This document shows positions 1-5,986 of a stretch of DNA of 64,000 nucleotides, piece by piece (position 1 is the first letter of the stretch; the number at the start of each line of letters is the position of its first letter). The translations under genes and the position numbers were made by a program. The DNA is taken from assembly GCF_007860125.1 (NCBI RefSeq), contig NZ_SJPW01000007.1, positions 1 to 64,000 on the forward strand. Reading direction: 5' to 3'. This stretch comes from Rubripirellula tenax (GTDB lineage: Bacteria; Planctomycetota; Planctomycetia; Pirellulales; Pirellulaceae). A model generated the notes under the pieces. The model was not told where the DNA came from. It saw only the letters and a list, made by a program, of their open reading frames with translations, and ran no database searches.

Positions 1-1
1 G

Positions 2-37
2 TATGATTTCTTGTTGGAAATCGAACGCGACGCATAG
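2..37 (+). CDS. C-terminal end of a cassette gene cut by the window edge
   Basis: Reading from base 2 gives YDFLLEIERDA followed by TAG at 35-37. The stop lies 4 bases before the attC core at 42, the usual place for a cassette ORF to end. Only the tail is visible and no function can be proposed. Confidence 0.4.
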   Translation, partial: YDFLLEIERDA

Positions 38-41
38 AGGC

Positions 42-131
42 ATCGAACCATCGCATGCAACGGAGCCGGGCTTGCGAGTCTTAACGAATGGAACATCAAC
101 TGTCCCGGCCCGCTGATGCGTACCGTTCCCC
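42..131 (+). repeat. attC site A1 (type A, 90 bp)
   Basis: Starts with core ATCGAAC (42-48) and ends with core GTTCCCC (125-131). The interior is an imperfect palindrome (GGAGCCGGG at 62-70 against CCCGGCCCGC near 104-113) with the family-conserved AATGG in the loop. It separates the partial first cassette from the cassette carrying the 158-568 ORF. Confidence 0.88.
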
Positions 132-157
132 GACTGACGTGTTCGCACGGAATCGCG

Positions 158-568
158 ATGTCTCGCAATGACCCGATGCTGATCGACAACACGGCAGCAC
201 TGCTAGCTCATCTCGAATCTTCTCGGATGACATTCCAATGGCTGATTCCGCCTAAAGCAGGACAGTCCATCTTGCTTTCACCTTCACATCTTCGACTACT
301 CGTTGACGATGCTCCGGTGGCGAGTTGTCCGCTAATGGGCTCGTTCATAAGGTTCGTTTGTGCTTCCATTGGTGAGATTAAACACACGCCGGGTACGACA
401 AACTCTGCGACTGGTACCTTGAAACTATCGACTTGCATGTCTGATCGCATGCTCGACATCGACTACGATTGCACTGAGTTGCCCGGCGTCGAGGGATCAT
501 GCTACTCTGGTGGTGGTTTGATTTCCGTTCCGCTGACGGACTTCCTCCTAGATCACGAAATCCGATGA
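158..568 (+). CDS. Cassette-borne protein of unknown function
   Basis: A 136-residue protein filling the first complete cassette (125-583). I start at the ATG at 158; a longer frame from 116 begins inside attC A1 and would translate attC sequence, so it is unlikely. The protein has no signal peptide or membrane segment I can see. It carries several cysteines in its second half and I recognise no family. The stop codon is 8 bases before the attC core at 577, typical cassette packing. It presumably depends on transcription from outside or from a neighbouring cassette. Confidence 0.6.
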   Translation: MSRNDPMLIDNTAALLAHLESSRMTFQWLIPPKAGQSILLSPSHLRLLVDDAPVASCPLMGSFIRFVCASIGEIKHTPGTTNSATGTLKLSTCMSDRMLDIDYDCTELPGVEGSCYSGGGLISVPLTDFLLDHEIR

Positions 569-576
569 AAGACGGC

Positions 577-666
577 GGGGAACCAAACGATGCAACCGAG
601 CGGCGAAGTCGGGCGTCTTGAAGTGGTTGATCTTCCGTCGCCGCCGGCTGATCGTCAACGTTCGCC
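577..666 (+). repeat. attC site A2 (type A, 90 bp)
   Basis: Core GGGGAAC (577-583) is the exact reverse complement of the entry core of its cassette (125-131). It ends with GTTCGCC (660-666). The interior keeps the GATGCA..CCG..GGC / CGCCGGCTGATCG arms of the family but lacks the AATGG loop word. Confidence 0.85.
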
Positions 667-1040
667 AACTGAAGAAGACTCTGCGGTGGAAGCCAGCTAC
701 GTTTGCAAGCAAAAGAGATTTGCGCGATTTGTTGCGCGGACGATTCGGCGCTCACGACAACATGCGGGGTGATCGCACGGACGATGCGCGGGCGAACTGT
801 TTGCGGCCCTTGATCTGGATCGATTGATACTCGCTCGCTGCCGACAATCTGGTCGCACATGGACTTCCACGTTCGGCCATCACCGAGATTCCTGGCTGAA
901 CCTTTTGCCGCAACGGTTGCTCTGTCGATCGATTCCGGTGGGTGCGATGACCCGAGCGGCCGATTTGCCGACGGTCGATGGGCATGGTACGATTGGTGCA
1001 ACGCCGATCAACGTGGTTGGCGACAACCCGCTGCAAATGT
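661..1040. other. Gene cassette without a recognisable gene
   Basis: Cassette bounded by GTTCGCC (660-666) and its exact complement GGCGAAC (1041-1047), 380 bases. No frame gives a convincing protein: open frames on both strands are short, start inside neighbouring attC sites or have compositions typical of shadow frames (many Arg and His). A 71-residue frame from 859 ends inside the following attC and cannot be excluded. The cassette may be non-coding or hold a decayed gene. Confidence 0.6.
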
Positions 1041-1129
1041 GGCGAACCATGAAATGCACGGGAGATCGCCATGACGGTCTCGCAAATGGATCGTCTTGGG
1101 GGCGATCCCCGTGATTTCGGACGTTACAC
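1041..1129 (+). repeat. attC site A3 (type A, 89 bp)
   Basis: Cores GGCGAAC (1041-1047) and GTTACAC (1123-1129). Conserved words CCATGAAATGCACGGGAG and GCAAATGGAT are present; the stem arms GGGAGATCGCC and GGCGATCCCC (1101-1110) are complementary. Confidence 0.88.
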
Positions 1130-1470
1130 GAATCGAATCAAAGACAACGCGGATTCGTTGTGGTTGATCTGACTTTGCATCGCCTGCGCGGTCGATTGTT
1201 GCGCGGTCGGCAGGCTCGTGATTCAGTCCGAGATGCGCGGTCGTCGGTACGCGGGGCAGTTCATGCTCGAGATTGGTGCGCGGTTGCAATTCCGCAGCGA
1301 GTGCCCGTGGCGTTTCCTTGATCTACTATCCAATCTTCGAGCAATCATCCACAGTCAACGTTCAACTTGGCGTGCTCGGTCAAGCTTGCTCGGTCTTGCT
1401 TCGGTCGGCTACAATGGGCGGGCACGTCGATCGGACTGGCCAATCGGCAACCACACCGTCAGCACCCATC
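1130..1470. other. Gene cassette without a recognisable gene
   Basis: Cassette between GTTACAC (1123-1129) and ATGTAAC (1471-1477), the only complete cassette whose core pair has a mismatch, at the outermost base. No convincing protein is encoded on either strand. Its right end holds a promoter-like sequence reading toward the next cassette gene, so it could be a promoter-bearing or decayed cassette. Confidence 0.55.
1386..1415 (+). promoter_or_regulatory. Candidate sigma70-type promoter inside an ORF-less cassette
   Basis: TTGCTC (1386-1391), 18 bases, then TACAAT (1410-1415). The -10 matches 5 of 6 consensus bases and the -35 about 4 of 6. It points toward the membrane-protein gene starting at 1570, with attC A4 in between. 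Inferred from sequence only. Confidence 0.3.
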
Positions 1471-1560
1471 ATGTAACCATGCCGTGCACCGGAGCACGGC
1501 ATGAGAATTTTACAAATGGACACCACAATGGCCGTGCCGCAGTGACGGCGGCCGTTCGCC
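1471..1560 (+). repeat. attC site A4 (type A, 90 bp)
   Basis: Cores ATGTAAC (1471-1477) and GTTCGCC (1554-1560). The arms GCCGTGCACCGGAGCACGGC and GCCGTGCCGCAGTGACGGC fold onto each other almost completely, with the loop ACAAATGGACACCACAATG. Confidence 0.9.
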
Positions 1561-1569
1561 GACTGAAAC

Positions 1570-2019
1570 ATGACAGCGATCCGAATGGAAACCGTCAACC
1601 CATATCAACCGCCCTCATCACCGACACCGGAGGCGGTTCCTGATTCGCGTCTGCGGTTCCTCGCTTACCTCGTGCCTACCACACTAGCAGTCGGGCTTAC
1701 TCTGCTGCTCTGGGTTGTACTTGTCTCGATTCTCAATGGCCTAATAGGACACCGTTTCTCGATGCTGCTTTGGGCGTTCACCCTTTTTCTTTCTTCGTCG
1801 ATTTCGATCGTTACGCTCAATCGCCTTTGGCGAACACGAGCCCAACCGCTCGCCTTTGGTTTGGCCTTCGCGGTATTTAGTATTGTCTTTGCTTTTGCCG
1901 AAGGCGACACCTCGAATGGCACCGATTATTGGATTATGACTATCGTTTACGGTAGCTTGCTGTCTTTGCCTATCGCCATGTTTTTTCTCGCTCGGCGTAT
2001 CGTGCGCAATGTCGTGTGA
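1570..2019 (+). CDS. Cassette-borne small membrane protein with NPYQPP N-terminus
   Basis: 149 residues; four hydrophobic segments (about residues 30-55, 62-82, 92-110 and 122-145), so an inner-membrane protein. It begins MTAIRMETVNPYQPPSS; a short cytoplasmic lead with an NPYxPP word is common in small planctomycete membrane proteins of unknown function (family knowledge). Translation could begin at the second Met (1585). The cassette is bounded by GTTCGCC (1554) and the exact complement GGCGAAC (2032). Function unknown. Confidence 0.65.
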   Translation: MTAIRMETVNPYQPPSSPTPEAVPDSRLRFLAYLVPTTLAVGLTLLLWVVLVSILNGLIGHRFSMLLWAFTLFLSSSISIVTLNRLWRTRAQPLAFGLAFAVFSIVFAFAEGDTSNGTDYWIMTIVYGSLLSLPIAMFFLARRIVRNVV

Positions 2020-2031
2020 CCTCAAACCGAC

Positions 2032-2121
2032 GGCGAACCATCCGATGCACCGAAGGACCGGTGGTCAGTTTTCACGAATGGATGCTCAGCTCCCGGTCCT
2101 CGGTGATCGGTACCGTTCCGT
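2032..2121 (+). repeat. attC site A5 (type A, 90 bp)
   Basis: Core GGCGAAC (2032-2038) exactly complements the entry core at 1554-1560; ends with GTTCCGT (2115-2121). Arms GATGCACCGAAGGACCGG and CCGGTCCTCGGTGATCGG pair, with loop TTTTCACGAATGGATG. Confidence 0.9.
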
Positions 2122-2130
2122 CAATAAACG

Positions 2131-2628
2131 ATGACTGAAATCGAAGACCAAGCCGAGTCGCAGGGCACGAGTTCTCCGTCAAGACGATCGCTCGTTGGCG
2201 GGGCTGGACTTGCGTTTGCCCTGCTGGGATTGGTCGCCGCGATTATGTCGCCCTGGATCATCGACGCGATTGAACCTGAACGGAAGCCAATCGACGAGGT
2301 CGCGGTTGAGTTCGCCACAAAGATCAAGGACCGGCTCGTTGCTAAGGCGAAGCGTCAAGAATATGTCTCGCCTGTTGAGGCGAATACAGGATTCAACGTT
2401 GCGAAATGGTATCCGGCAGGCACTATCGCTTTAGGATTGTGTGGAATCTGCCTTGGGGTTGGAGGATTTTGCCGACATGAAGACTTGCGAATTACTGGTT
2501 CGTCGGTTGCCGTCGGTCTGGCTGCAATCGTATTTCAGTACTTTTTGCTACTGGCGGCTGCTATCATATTCTTGATGTTGGTCGGGATCATCCTGTCGGC
2601 GATGGGCATCGACCTGCCAACGCCTTGA
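2131..2628 (+). CDS. Cassette-borne membrane protein of unknown function
   Basis: 165 residues. A polar Ser-rich N-terminus precedes a hydrophobic segment (about 24-46), a polar loop rich in Lys/Arg/Glu (about 50-90), and further hydrophobic segments (about 96-113 and 124-160), so probably three or four membrane passes. The cassette lies between GTTCCGT (2115) and ACGGAAC (2652), an exact core pair. The ATG is 10 bases after the entry core. I do not recognise the family. Confidence 0.65.
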   Translation: MTEIEDQAESQGTSSPSRRSLVGGAGLAFALLGLVAAIMSPWIIDAIEPERKPIDEVAVEFATKIKDRLVAKAKRQEYVSPVEANTGFNVAKWYPAGTIALGLCGICLGVGGFCRHEDLRITGSSVAVGLAAIVFQYFLLLAAAIIFLMLVGIILSAMGIDLPTP

Positions 2629-2651
2629 ACGTTCGCTAACCCAAAGTGAAG

Positions 2652-2741
2652 ACGGAACCATGCGATGCACCGGAGCCGGGCTTGCAAGGTTTCACAAATG
2701 GAACGTCAACTGTCCCGGCCCGCTGATCGCCGCCGTTATCG
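2652..2741 (+). repeat. attC site A6 (type A, 90 bp)
   Basis: Core ACGGAAC (2652-2658) matches the entry core at 2115; ends with GTTATCG (2735-2741). Nearly identical in sequence to A1 across the conserved arms (CACCGGAGCCGGGCTTGC and GTCCCGGCCCGCTGAT). It is the last type A site; all later sites are type B. Confidence 0.9.
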
Positions 2742-2748
2742 GACTGAG

Positions 2749-2937
2749 ATGAAAACGCTCGCTCTACTGCTAACGCTCTTCGCTTGCATTGCGTCCAACG
2801 CAATGGCTGAGCCACTGCGTATTGCGACGTACAATCTGAACTGGGGCAATCGACGTGGCGACGTTCCCACTGGTGCAAACCCGCGATCACCTTGGCTCTT
2901 TGGCAACGGGCCCTCGCATTGGTACAATCTTTCGTAA
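2749..2937 (+). pseudogene. Truncated endonuclease/exonuclease/phosphatase-family gene
   Basis: The frame from ATG 2749 gives a signal peptide (MKTLALLLTLFACIASNAMA) followed by EPLRIATYNLNWGNRRGD, the first strand of the endonuclease/exonuclease/phosphatase fold, where the N of YNLNWG is normally a metal-site residue. Homology is then lost: the frame runs into type B attC sequence near 2868 and stops at 2935-2937, after 62 residues. Full-length members have about 250-350 residues. The cassette has thus lost most of its gene together with the left half of its attC, probably by deletion. The entry core GTTATCG (2735) has no matching CGATAAC downstream, which agrees. Confidence 0.7.
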
Positions 2938-2990
2938 CTCAGAGTCACTCGCTTCGTTCAGGGCGGTGACGTAAAAACCTCCCGTTACAC
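2868..2990 (+). repeat. Right half of a type B attC site (B1, truncated)
   Basis: Contains GCAAACCCGCGATC (shared with 4576-4589 in site B4), then CGCATTGGTACAATCTTTCG and the terminal block GGCGGTGACGTAAAAACC, ending with core GTTACAC (2984-2990). The left arm (GGTTTTTACG and preceding core) is absent. Confidence 0.75.
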
Positions 2991-3005
2991 GCCCCTAGAT
3001 TTCTC

Positions 3006-3440
3006 ATGAGCGACGTCACCGTTTACGACAAGGCAAAATGGCACTTCGGTGGCGACTACCCCGCCGACCTCGACGCGGACTACGCCTACACTCACGCTGG
3101 CTACTTTTTCGGCTGGATCGTCGACAACGACTTGGTTGACTCCGACTTCCTCGACGACATCGGGGATGAGATCGCCCGTTTTCGGGCGCGCGAAATTTCC
3201 GCCCGTGAGCTGTTCATCATCACTGACGGCGCACTCGTTGACGACATGATGAACGACACCGGCAATGCATTTGCTGCACACTACTTCGATTTCACGAATG
3301 GCCAATACCTCGCCGACTACGAGTCTTTGCTGTGCGACGGACTACCAACAATGTACCACGCCGAAGATACGCCGGAGAATTACGAGACGATCTGCGCCAA
3401 AATCACGGAACGCTTTGACGAATGGAACGCGTCTCGGTAG
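3006..3440 (+). CDS. Cassette-borne acidic protein of the 'YDxAKWH' conserved hypothetical type
   Basis: 144 residues, strongly acidic and soluble. The opening MSDVTVYDKAKWHFGGDYP and the following YTHAGYFFGWIVDN resemble a family of conserved bacterial proteins of about 140 residues without assigned function (recognised from memory of the family). There is no signal peptide. The cassette is bounded by GTTACAC (2984) and its exact complement GTGTAAC (3452). The ATG lies 15 bases inside the cassette and the stop 11 bases before attC. Confidence 0.7.
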   Translation: MSDVTVYDKAKWHFGGDYPADLDADYAYTHAGYFFGWIVDNDLVDSDFLDDIGDEIARFRAREISARELFIITDGALVDDMMNDTGNAFAAHYFDFTNGQYLADYESLLCDGLPTMYHAEDTPENYETICAKITERFDEWNASR

Positions 3441-3451
3441 TTCGCCGGGGC

Positions 3452-3587
3452 GTGTAACATGGTTTTTACGCTAGGCCTTCGGCACACCTTCGTTGGTAGG
3501 CAACGTGCGTTGGCATTGGTACAATTTCTCGTGATTCAAACTCCACCGCTTCGTTTGGGGCGGTGTCGTAAAAACCTTCCGTTATCC
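3452..3587 (+). repeat. attC site B2 (type B, 136 bp)
   Basis: Cores GTGTAAC (3452-3458) and GTTATCC (3581-3587). Inner arms GGTTTTTACG (3461-3470) and CGTAAAAACC are perfect complements. Between them lie GGCCTTCGGCACACC and GGGGCGGTGTCG, and a long loop with ATTGGTACAATTTCTCG. Confidence 0.93.
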
Positions 3588-3601
3588 GCCGCAGGTTTTC
3601 C

Positions 3602-4096
3602 ATGAATGCCACCGCTCACTTGGTGTTTGACCGCGCGTACTACGAATCCAACTACGACGCTTGGCTCCGACATCGCGCCAAGCTCCGCCCGTACGCGGTT
3701 TACCTTTCGCTGGCCTTGCTCGCTTTTGGCGTCATCATGGCTTTTGCTTTCCGCGCCCAGTGGTTTGTTGGCGTCCTGTTCGTCTGCGCTGGCATCTACG
3801 AACTCATCGAGGCGTTGACTCACAAATCGCGCTGGATCAACGCCCGCGTCAAGGCAACCCGTGAGAACAAAACCGTTGACATGCAACTCTCGGAGACAGA
3901 ACTGACCACAACATCTTCGGTCGCGCATGGGACGATCCAGATTGATGCTTTTTCCGACATCATCCCAGCACCCGACGGTGTGTGTCTGATCCCCGAATCT
4001 GGCGTGTCCATCTACATTCCCGCTGCAACCGTCGAGCCGACCGACGCATTTCGCCCTCTGGTGGATGCGTGGATGGCAGCGCGTAGCGGCGGATAA
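3602..4096 (+). CDS. Cassette-borne YcxB-like membrane protein
   Basis: 164 residues. A short N-terminal strand region (LVFDRAYYESNYDAWLRHR) is followed by two adjacent hydrophobic segments (about 31-50 and 52-70) and a C-terminal soluble domain of beta-strand character. This is the layout of YcxB-like proteins, which are inner-membrane anchored and of unknown role. Its stop codon TAA (4094-4096) lies inside the attC core GGATAAC (4091-4097), so part of the ORF end is provided by the recombination site. The core pair GTTATCC/GGATAAC is exact. Confidence 0.7.
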   Translation: MNATAHLVFDRAYYESNYDAWLRHRAKLRPYAVYLSLALLAFGVIMAFAFRAQWFVGVLFVCAGIYELIEALTHKSRWINARVKATRENKTVDMQLSETELTTTSSVAHGTIQIDAFSDIIPAPDGVCLIPESGVSIYIPAATVEPTDAFRPLVDAWMAARSGG

Positions 4097-4227
4097 CAGG
4101 GTTTTTACGCAAGGCCTTCGGCACACCTTCCTTGGTTGGTCACGCGGGCTCGCATTGGTACAATCTCTCGTAGTTCAGGCATCGCTCGCTTCGTTTAGGG
4201 CGGTGTCGTAAAAACCTTCCGTTATGC
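4091..4227 (+). repeat. attC site B3 (type B, 137 bp)
   Basis: Cores GGATAAC (4091-4097) and GTTATGC (4221-4227). Arms GGTTTTTACG and CGTAAAAACC are perfect complements. The loop contains CGCATTGGTACAATCTCTCG. Confidence 0.93.
4136..4164 (+). promoter_or_regulatory. Promoter-like sequence inside attC B3
   Basis: TTGGTC (4136-4141), 17 bases, TACAAT (4159-4164), reading into the next cassette. The TACAAT word recurs in B1 (near 2911) and B2 (3520-3525) and as TATACAAT in B5, but a -35 at the right distance is clear only here. It may instead be part of the attC loop. Confidence 0.3.
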
Positions 4228-4473
4228 AACCGACCGATCAACCGCTTCGCTTTTGCTTTACTCTCGGGTGCAACCAAACGCGTTGATCCGCGGCCCTTGC
4301 GATGGAGGCCGGGACGTTCGCTTCGATCGCGCTGAAAGGTGTCGCTGGGTTTTCCTGAATTGGCGATATTGTTCGTCCCCGAGCCCTGGTGCTAAACCGT
4401 TTTCATCGGCAACGTTCACTGGCGATTCCACGCAAGGGCCGCTCAGCTTTTTTGTTGGTCGTGGCGGTCGGTC
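4228..4473. other. Gene cassette without a recognisable gene
   Basis: Bounded by GTTATGC (4221-4227) and GCATAAC (4474-4480), an exact pair, leaving 246 bases. Open frames on either strand run on into attC sequence and look like shadows. A 20-codon frame opens with the ATG within the entry core (4224). No function can be assigned. Confidence 0.55.
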
Positions 4474-4684
4474 GCATAACATGGTGTTCACGCTAAGTCA
4501 GGGCTTACGTCATTGCTGAATCTTCCGTTGATCAAAGCTCAACCGCTTCGGTCACGGGCTCTCCGCTGCAAACCCGCGATCGCCTTCGCTGTTTGGCAAA
4601 CCGCGTCTGCATTGCTAAACTTTTGTCTAATTCAATGTCGTTCGCTTCGGTGAAGAACGGCGACGTAAAAACCTTCCGTTGTCG
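4474..4684 (+). repeat. attC site B4 (type B, enlarged, 211 bp)
   Basis: Cores GCATAAC (4474-4480) and GTTGTCG (4678-4684). Arms GGTGTTCACG and CGTAAAAACC pair at 8 of 10 positions. The loop is about 74 bases longer than in the other B sites and contains an extra CTTCCGTTGATC near 4519, possibly a remnant of a second site. Confidence 0.8.
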
Positions 4685-4688
4685 GTCG

Positions 4689-5003
4689 CTAGCTTTTTGT
4701 GATTTCGACGTCCATGTGCTGACCTCCACGCAACACTCTTACGACCTCGATCGAATCTTCTCTTTCGATGTAGAACACGACATGGTTGGAAAAATCCTTC
4801 ACCAGCCTCGTTCTCAGGCCCGCTAGTTCGGGAACGCTGGTGGCGAACGGCCCACCACTTTCGGGGAGCATCGCCAGCCCCTTGATCGTCTGCTCGGCTC
4901 TTTCGAGAAACCGCAACGCAGCATCAATGCTGCCATCCGCGATGTACATTGCGTGTGACTCAACGTCCTCGACGGCTTTGGGCCGTCGCGTAATTGGTTT
5001 CAT
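4689..5003 (-). CDS. ParE/RelE-family toxin (cassette TA module)
   Basis: 104 residues from ATG 5003, with an alternative GTG at 5012. The pattern is that of ParE-type toxins: an N-terminal basic strand (ITRRPKAVEDVESHAMYIA), a helix pair (DAALRFLERAEQTIKGLAMLP), then G..R..LV.....VVFYIEREDSIEVVRVLRGGQ. ParE toxins act on gyrase and RelE toxins cleave mRNA; which applies here is not visible. It lies directly downstream of its antitoxin gene. It is encoded against the array direction, so it needs its own promoter, expected near 5256-5286 inside the cassette. Confidence 0.85.
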   Translation of the reverse strand: MKPITRRPKAVEDVESHAMYIADGSIDAALRFLERAEQTIKGLAMLPESGGPFATSVPELAGLRTRLVKDFSNHVVFYIEREDSIEVVRVLRGGQHMDVEITKS

Positions 5004-5012
5004 GCTCGCCAC

Positions 5013-5255
5013 TTACTTGACGCTCTTTGAAACCACACGTTCTTTAATCGCCTGCCATTCTTCGTCTGTCCATGGTTCGGCTGGCCCACTCGATATGCCA
5101 GCCATCAACGCATGCTCAATTTCGAGTTGCTTTTCGTTCGCTGCCGCGACTAACGCGACAATAAACTCGCTCGGATTCGCAAATCCGCCTTTTTCCGTGG
5201 CTTGATCCACAAATTGCATCAAATCGTCTGGCAAATCGACTGGTATATTGGACAT
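5013..5255 (-). CDS. ParD/CopG-like ribbon-helix-helix antitoxin
   Basis: 80 residues from ATG 5255 (MSNIPVDLPDDL). The N-terminus fits a ribbon-helix-helix domain: strand NIPVDLP, helix DDLMQFVDQATEKG, then FANPSEFIVALVAAA. The C-terminal acidic tail (PWTDEEWQAIKERV) would bind the toxin. It precedes the toxin gene with almost no gap, as in parDE operons, and probably represses its own promoter. Cassette core pair GTTGTCG (4678)/CGACAAC (5287) is exact. Confidence 0.83.
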   Translation of the reverse strand: MSNIPVDLPDDLMQFVDQATEKGGFANPSEFIVALVAAANEKQLEIEHALMAGISSGPAEPWTDEEWQAIKERVVSKSVK

Positions 5256-5286
5256 AGGGATTAACCTCACTCGTATGGTTCGCGAC

Positions 5287-5425
5287 CGACAACATGGTGT
5301 TTACGCAGAGGCCCTTCGGGCACACCTTCGATGTGGTGCTGGCCTCGCTTCCATTATACAATCAAATCCAATTCAATTCACCTTCGCTTCGGCTGCGTCG
5401 GTGTCGTAAAAACCTTCCGTTGTGC
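5287..5425 (+). repeat. attC site B5 (type B, 139 bp)
   Basis: Cores CGACAAC (5287-5293) and GTTGTGC (5419-5425). Arms GGTGTTTACG and CGTAAAAACC pair at 9 of 10 positions. The loop contains TATACAATC. Confidence 0.92.
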
Positions 5426-5446
5426 GGCCTACTCCAAGGAAACCTG

Positions 5447-5662
5447 ATGCTCACACCAAACTACAACGCTGTGATTCGCCAAGACGGCGAATGGTGGATC
5501 GGCTGGATCGAAGAGGTTCCTGGCGTGAACTCACAGGGCGCGACCCGTGACGAGTTGATATCGAACCTTCGCGAAGCACTCGCTGAAGCGATCGAGATGA
5601 ATCGCGACGACGCTCGCAAGGCCGCTGGCGCGGCCTATGAAGAGGTGGCGATCCAGCCGTGA
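5447..5662 (+). CDS. HicB-like antitoxin
   Basis: 71 residues from ATG 5447, preceded by AAGGAAACCTG. The sequence follows the HicB/UPF0150 fold: YNAVIRQDGEWWIGWIEEVPGVNSQG, then ATRDELISNLREALAEAIEM, the partial RNase H-like domain of short HicB proteins. No separate DNA-binding domain is present. The stop overlaps the start of the next gene by 4 bases (GTGA at 5659), so toxin and antitoxin are translationally coupled. The gene is in array orientation and could be read from an upstream promoter. Confidence 0.85.
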   Translation: MLTPNYNAVIRQDGEWWIGWIEEVPGVNSQGATRDELISNLREALAEAIEMNRDDARKAAGAAYEEVAIQP

Positions 5663-5844
5663 AACGTCGCGACCTCATTCGACATCGTATGGACAACGGT
5701 TGCGTTCTGATCCGCGAGGGCGGCAGTCATTCGTGGTGGGGCCAACCCGTGACTGGCGCGCGGTCGGCGTTGCCTCGTCATCGTGAAATCTCCGATCATC
5801 TTGCCCGGAAAATCTGTCGCGATCTCGGAATCCCAGATCCGTAG
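5659..5844 (+). CDS. HicA-like mRNA interferase toxin
   Basis: 61 residues starting at GTG 5659. It fits the small HicA double-stranded-RNA-binding-like fold: KRRDLIRHRMDNGCVLIREGGSHSWW with the catalytic His in GGSH (residue 24), then PRHREISDHLARKICRDLGI, the usual C-terminal helix. HicA toxins cleave mRNA and are neutralised by HicB. The stop at 5842-5844 is 3 bases before attC core GCACAAC (5848). Confidence 0.83.
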   Translation: MKRRDLIRHRMDNGCVLIREGGSHSWWGQPVTGARSALPRHREISDHLARKICRDLGIPDP

Positions 5845-5847
5845 GCC

Positions 5848-5986
5848 GCACAACATGGTTTTTACGCTAGGCCTTCGGCACACCTTCGTTGGTTCGTCAC
5901 GCGGGCTGGCCTTGGTGCAATCTTTCGTACCGATAGGCATCGCTCGCTTCGTTCAGGGCGGTGACGTAAAAACCTTCCGGTCGCGA
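5848..5986 (+). repeat. attC site B6, last of the array, with a degenerate right core
   Basis: Core GCACAAC (5848-5854) exactly complements the entry core at 5419. Arms GGTTTTTACG and CGTAAAAACC are perfect. After CCTTCCG (5973-5979) the expected GTTNNNN is replaced by GTCGCGA, so the array ends here, at a non-canonical junction with the flanking chromosome. Confidence 0.85.

Larger units (their letters stand above)
1..5986 (+). mobile_element. Integron gene-cassette array, distal part (no integrase in window)
   Basis: Small ORFs alternate with imperfect palindromic attC sites. Each site begins with a core of form NNNNAAC and ends with GTTNNNN. For ten complete cassettes the entry core and the core at the start of the cassette's own attC are reverse complements: exact for nine (for example GTTCCCC at 125 with GGGGAAC at 577, GTTATGC at 4221 with GCATAAC at 4474, GTTGTGC at 5419 with GCACAAC at 5848) and 6/7 for GTTACAC at 1123 with ATGTAAC at 1471. 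This is what insertion between G and TT of the core produces. attC sites lie at the right of each cassette, so attI and intI should lie left of the window. The right boundary is near 5979, where the last GTT core is replaced by unrelated sequence. Confidence 0.93.

Noticed and set aside
378-1072. Minus frames of 207 and 106 residues across cassettes 1-2
   Set aside because: They cross attC boundaries between independent cassettes, so they cannot be inherited genes of a cassette.
4253-4519. 88-residue plus frame and a 77-residue minus frame over cassette 4228-4473
   Set aside because: Both run into attC sequence, have no family features and look like typical spurious ORFs over attC sites.
42-5986. 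Regularly spaced repeats read as a possible CRISPR array
   Set aside because: Units are 90-211 bp palindromes separated by 0.1-0.6 kb stretches, many with genes, and their ends vary in complementary pairs. This fits attC sites, not CRISPR.
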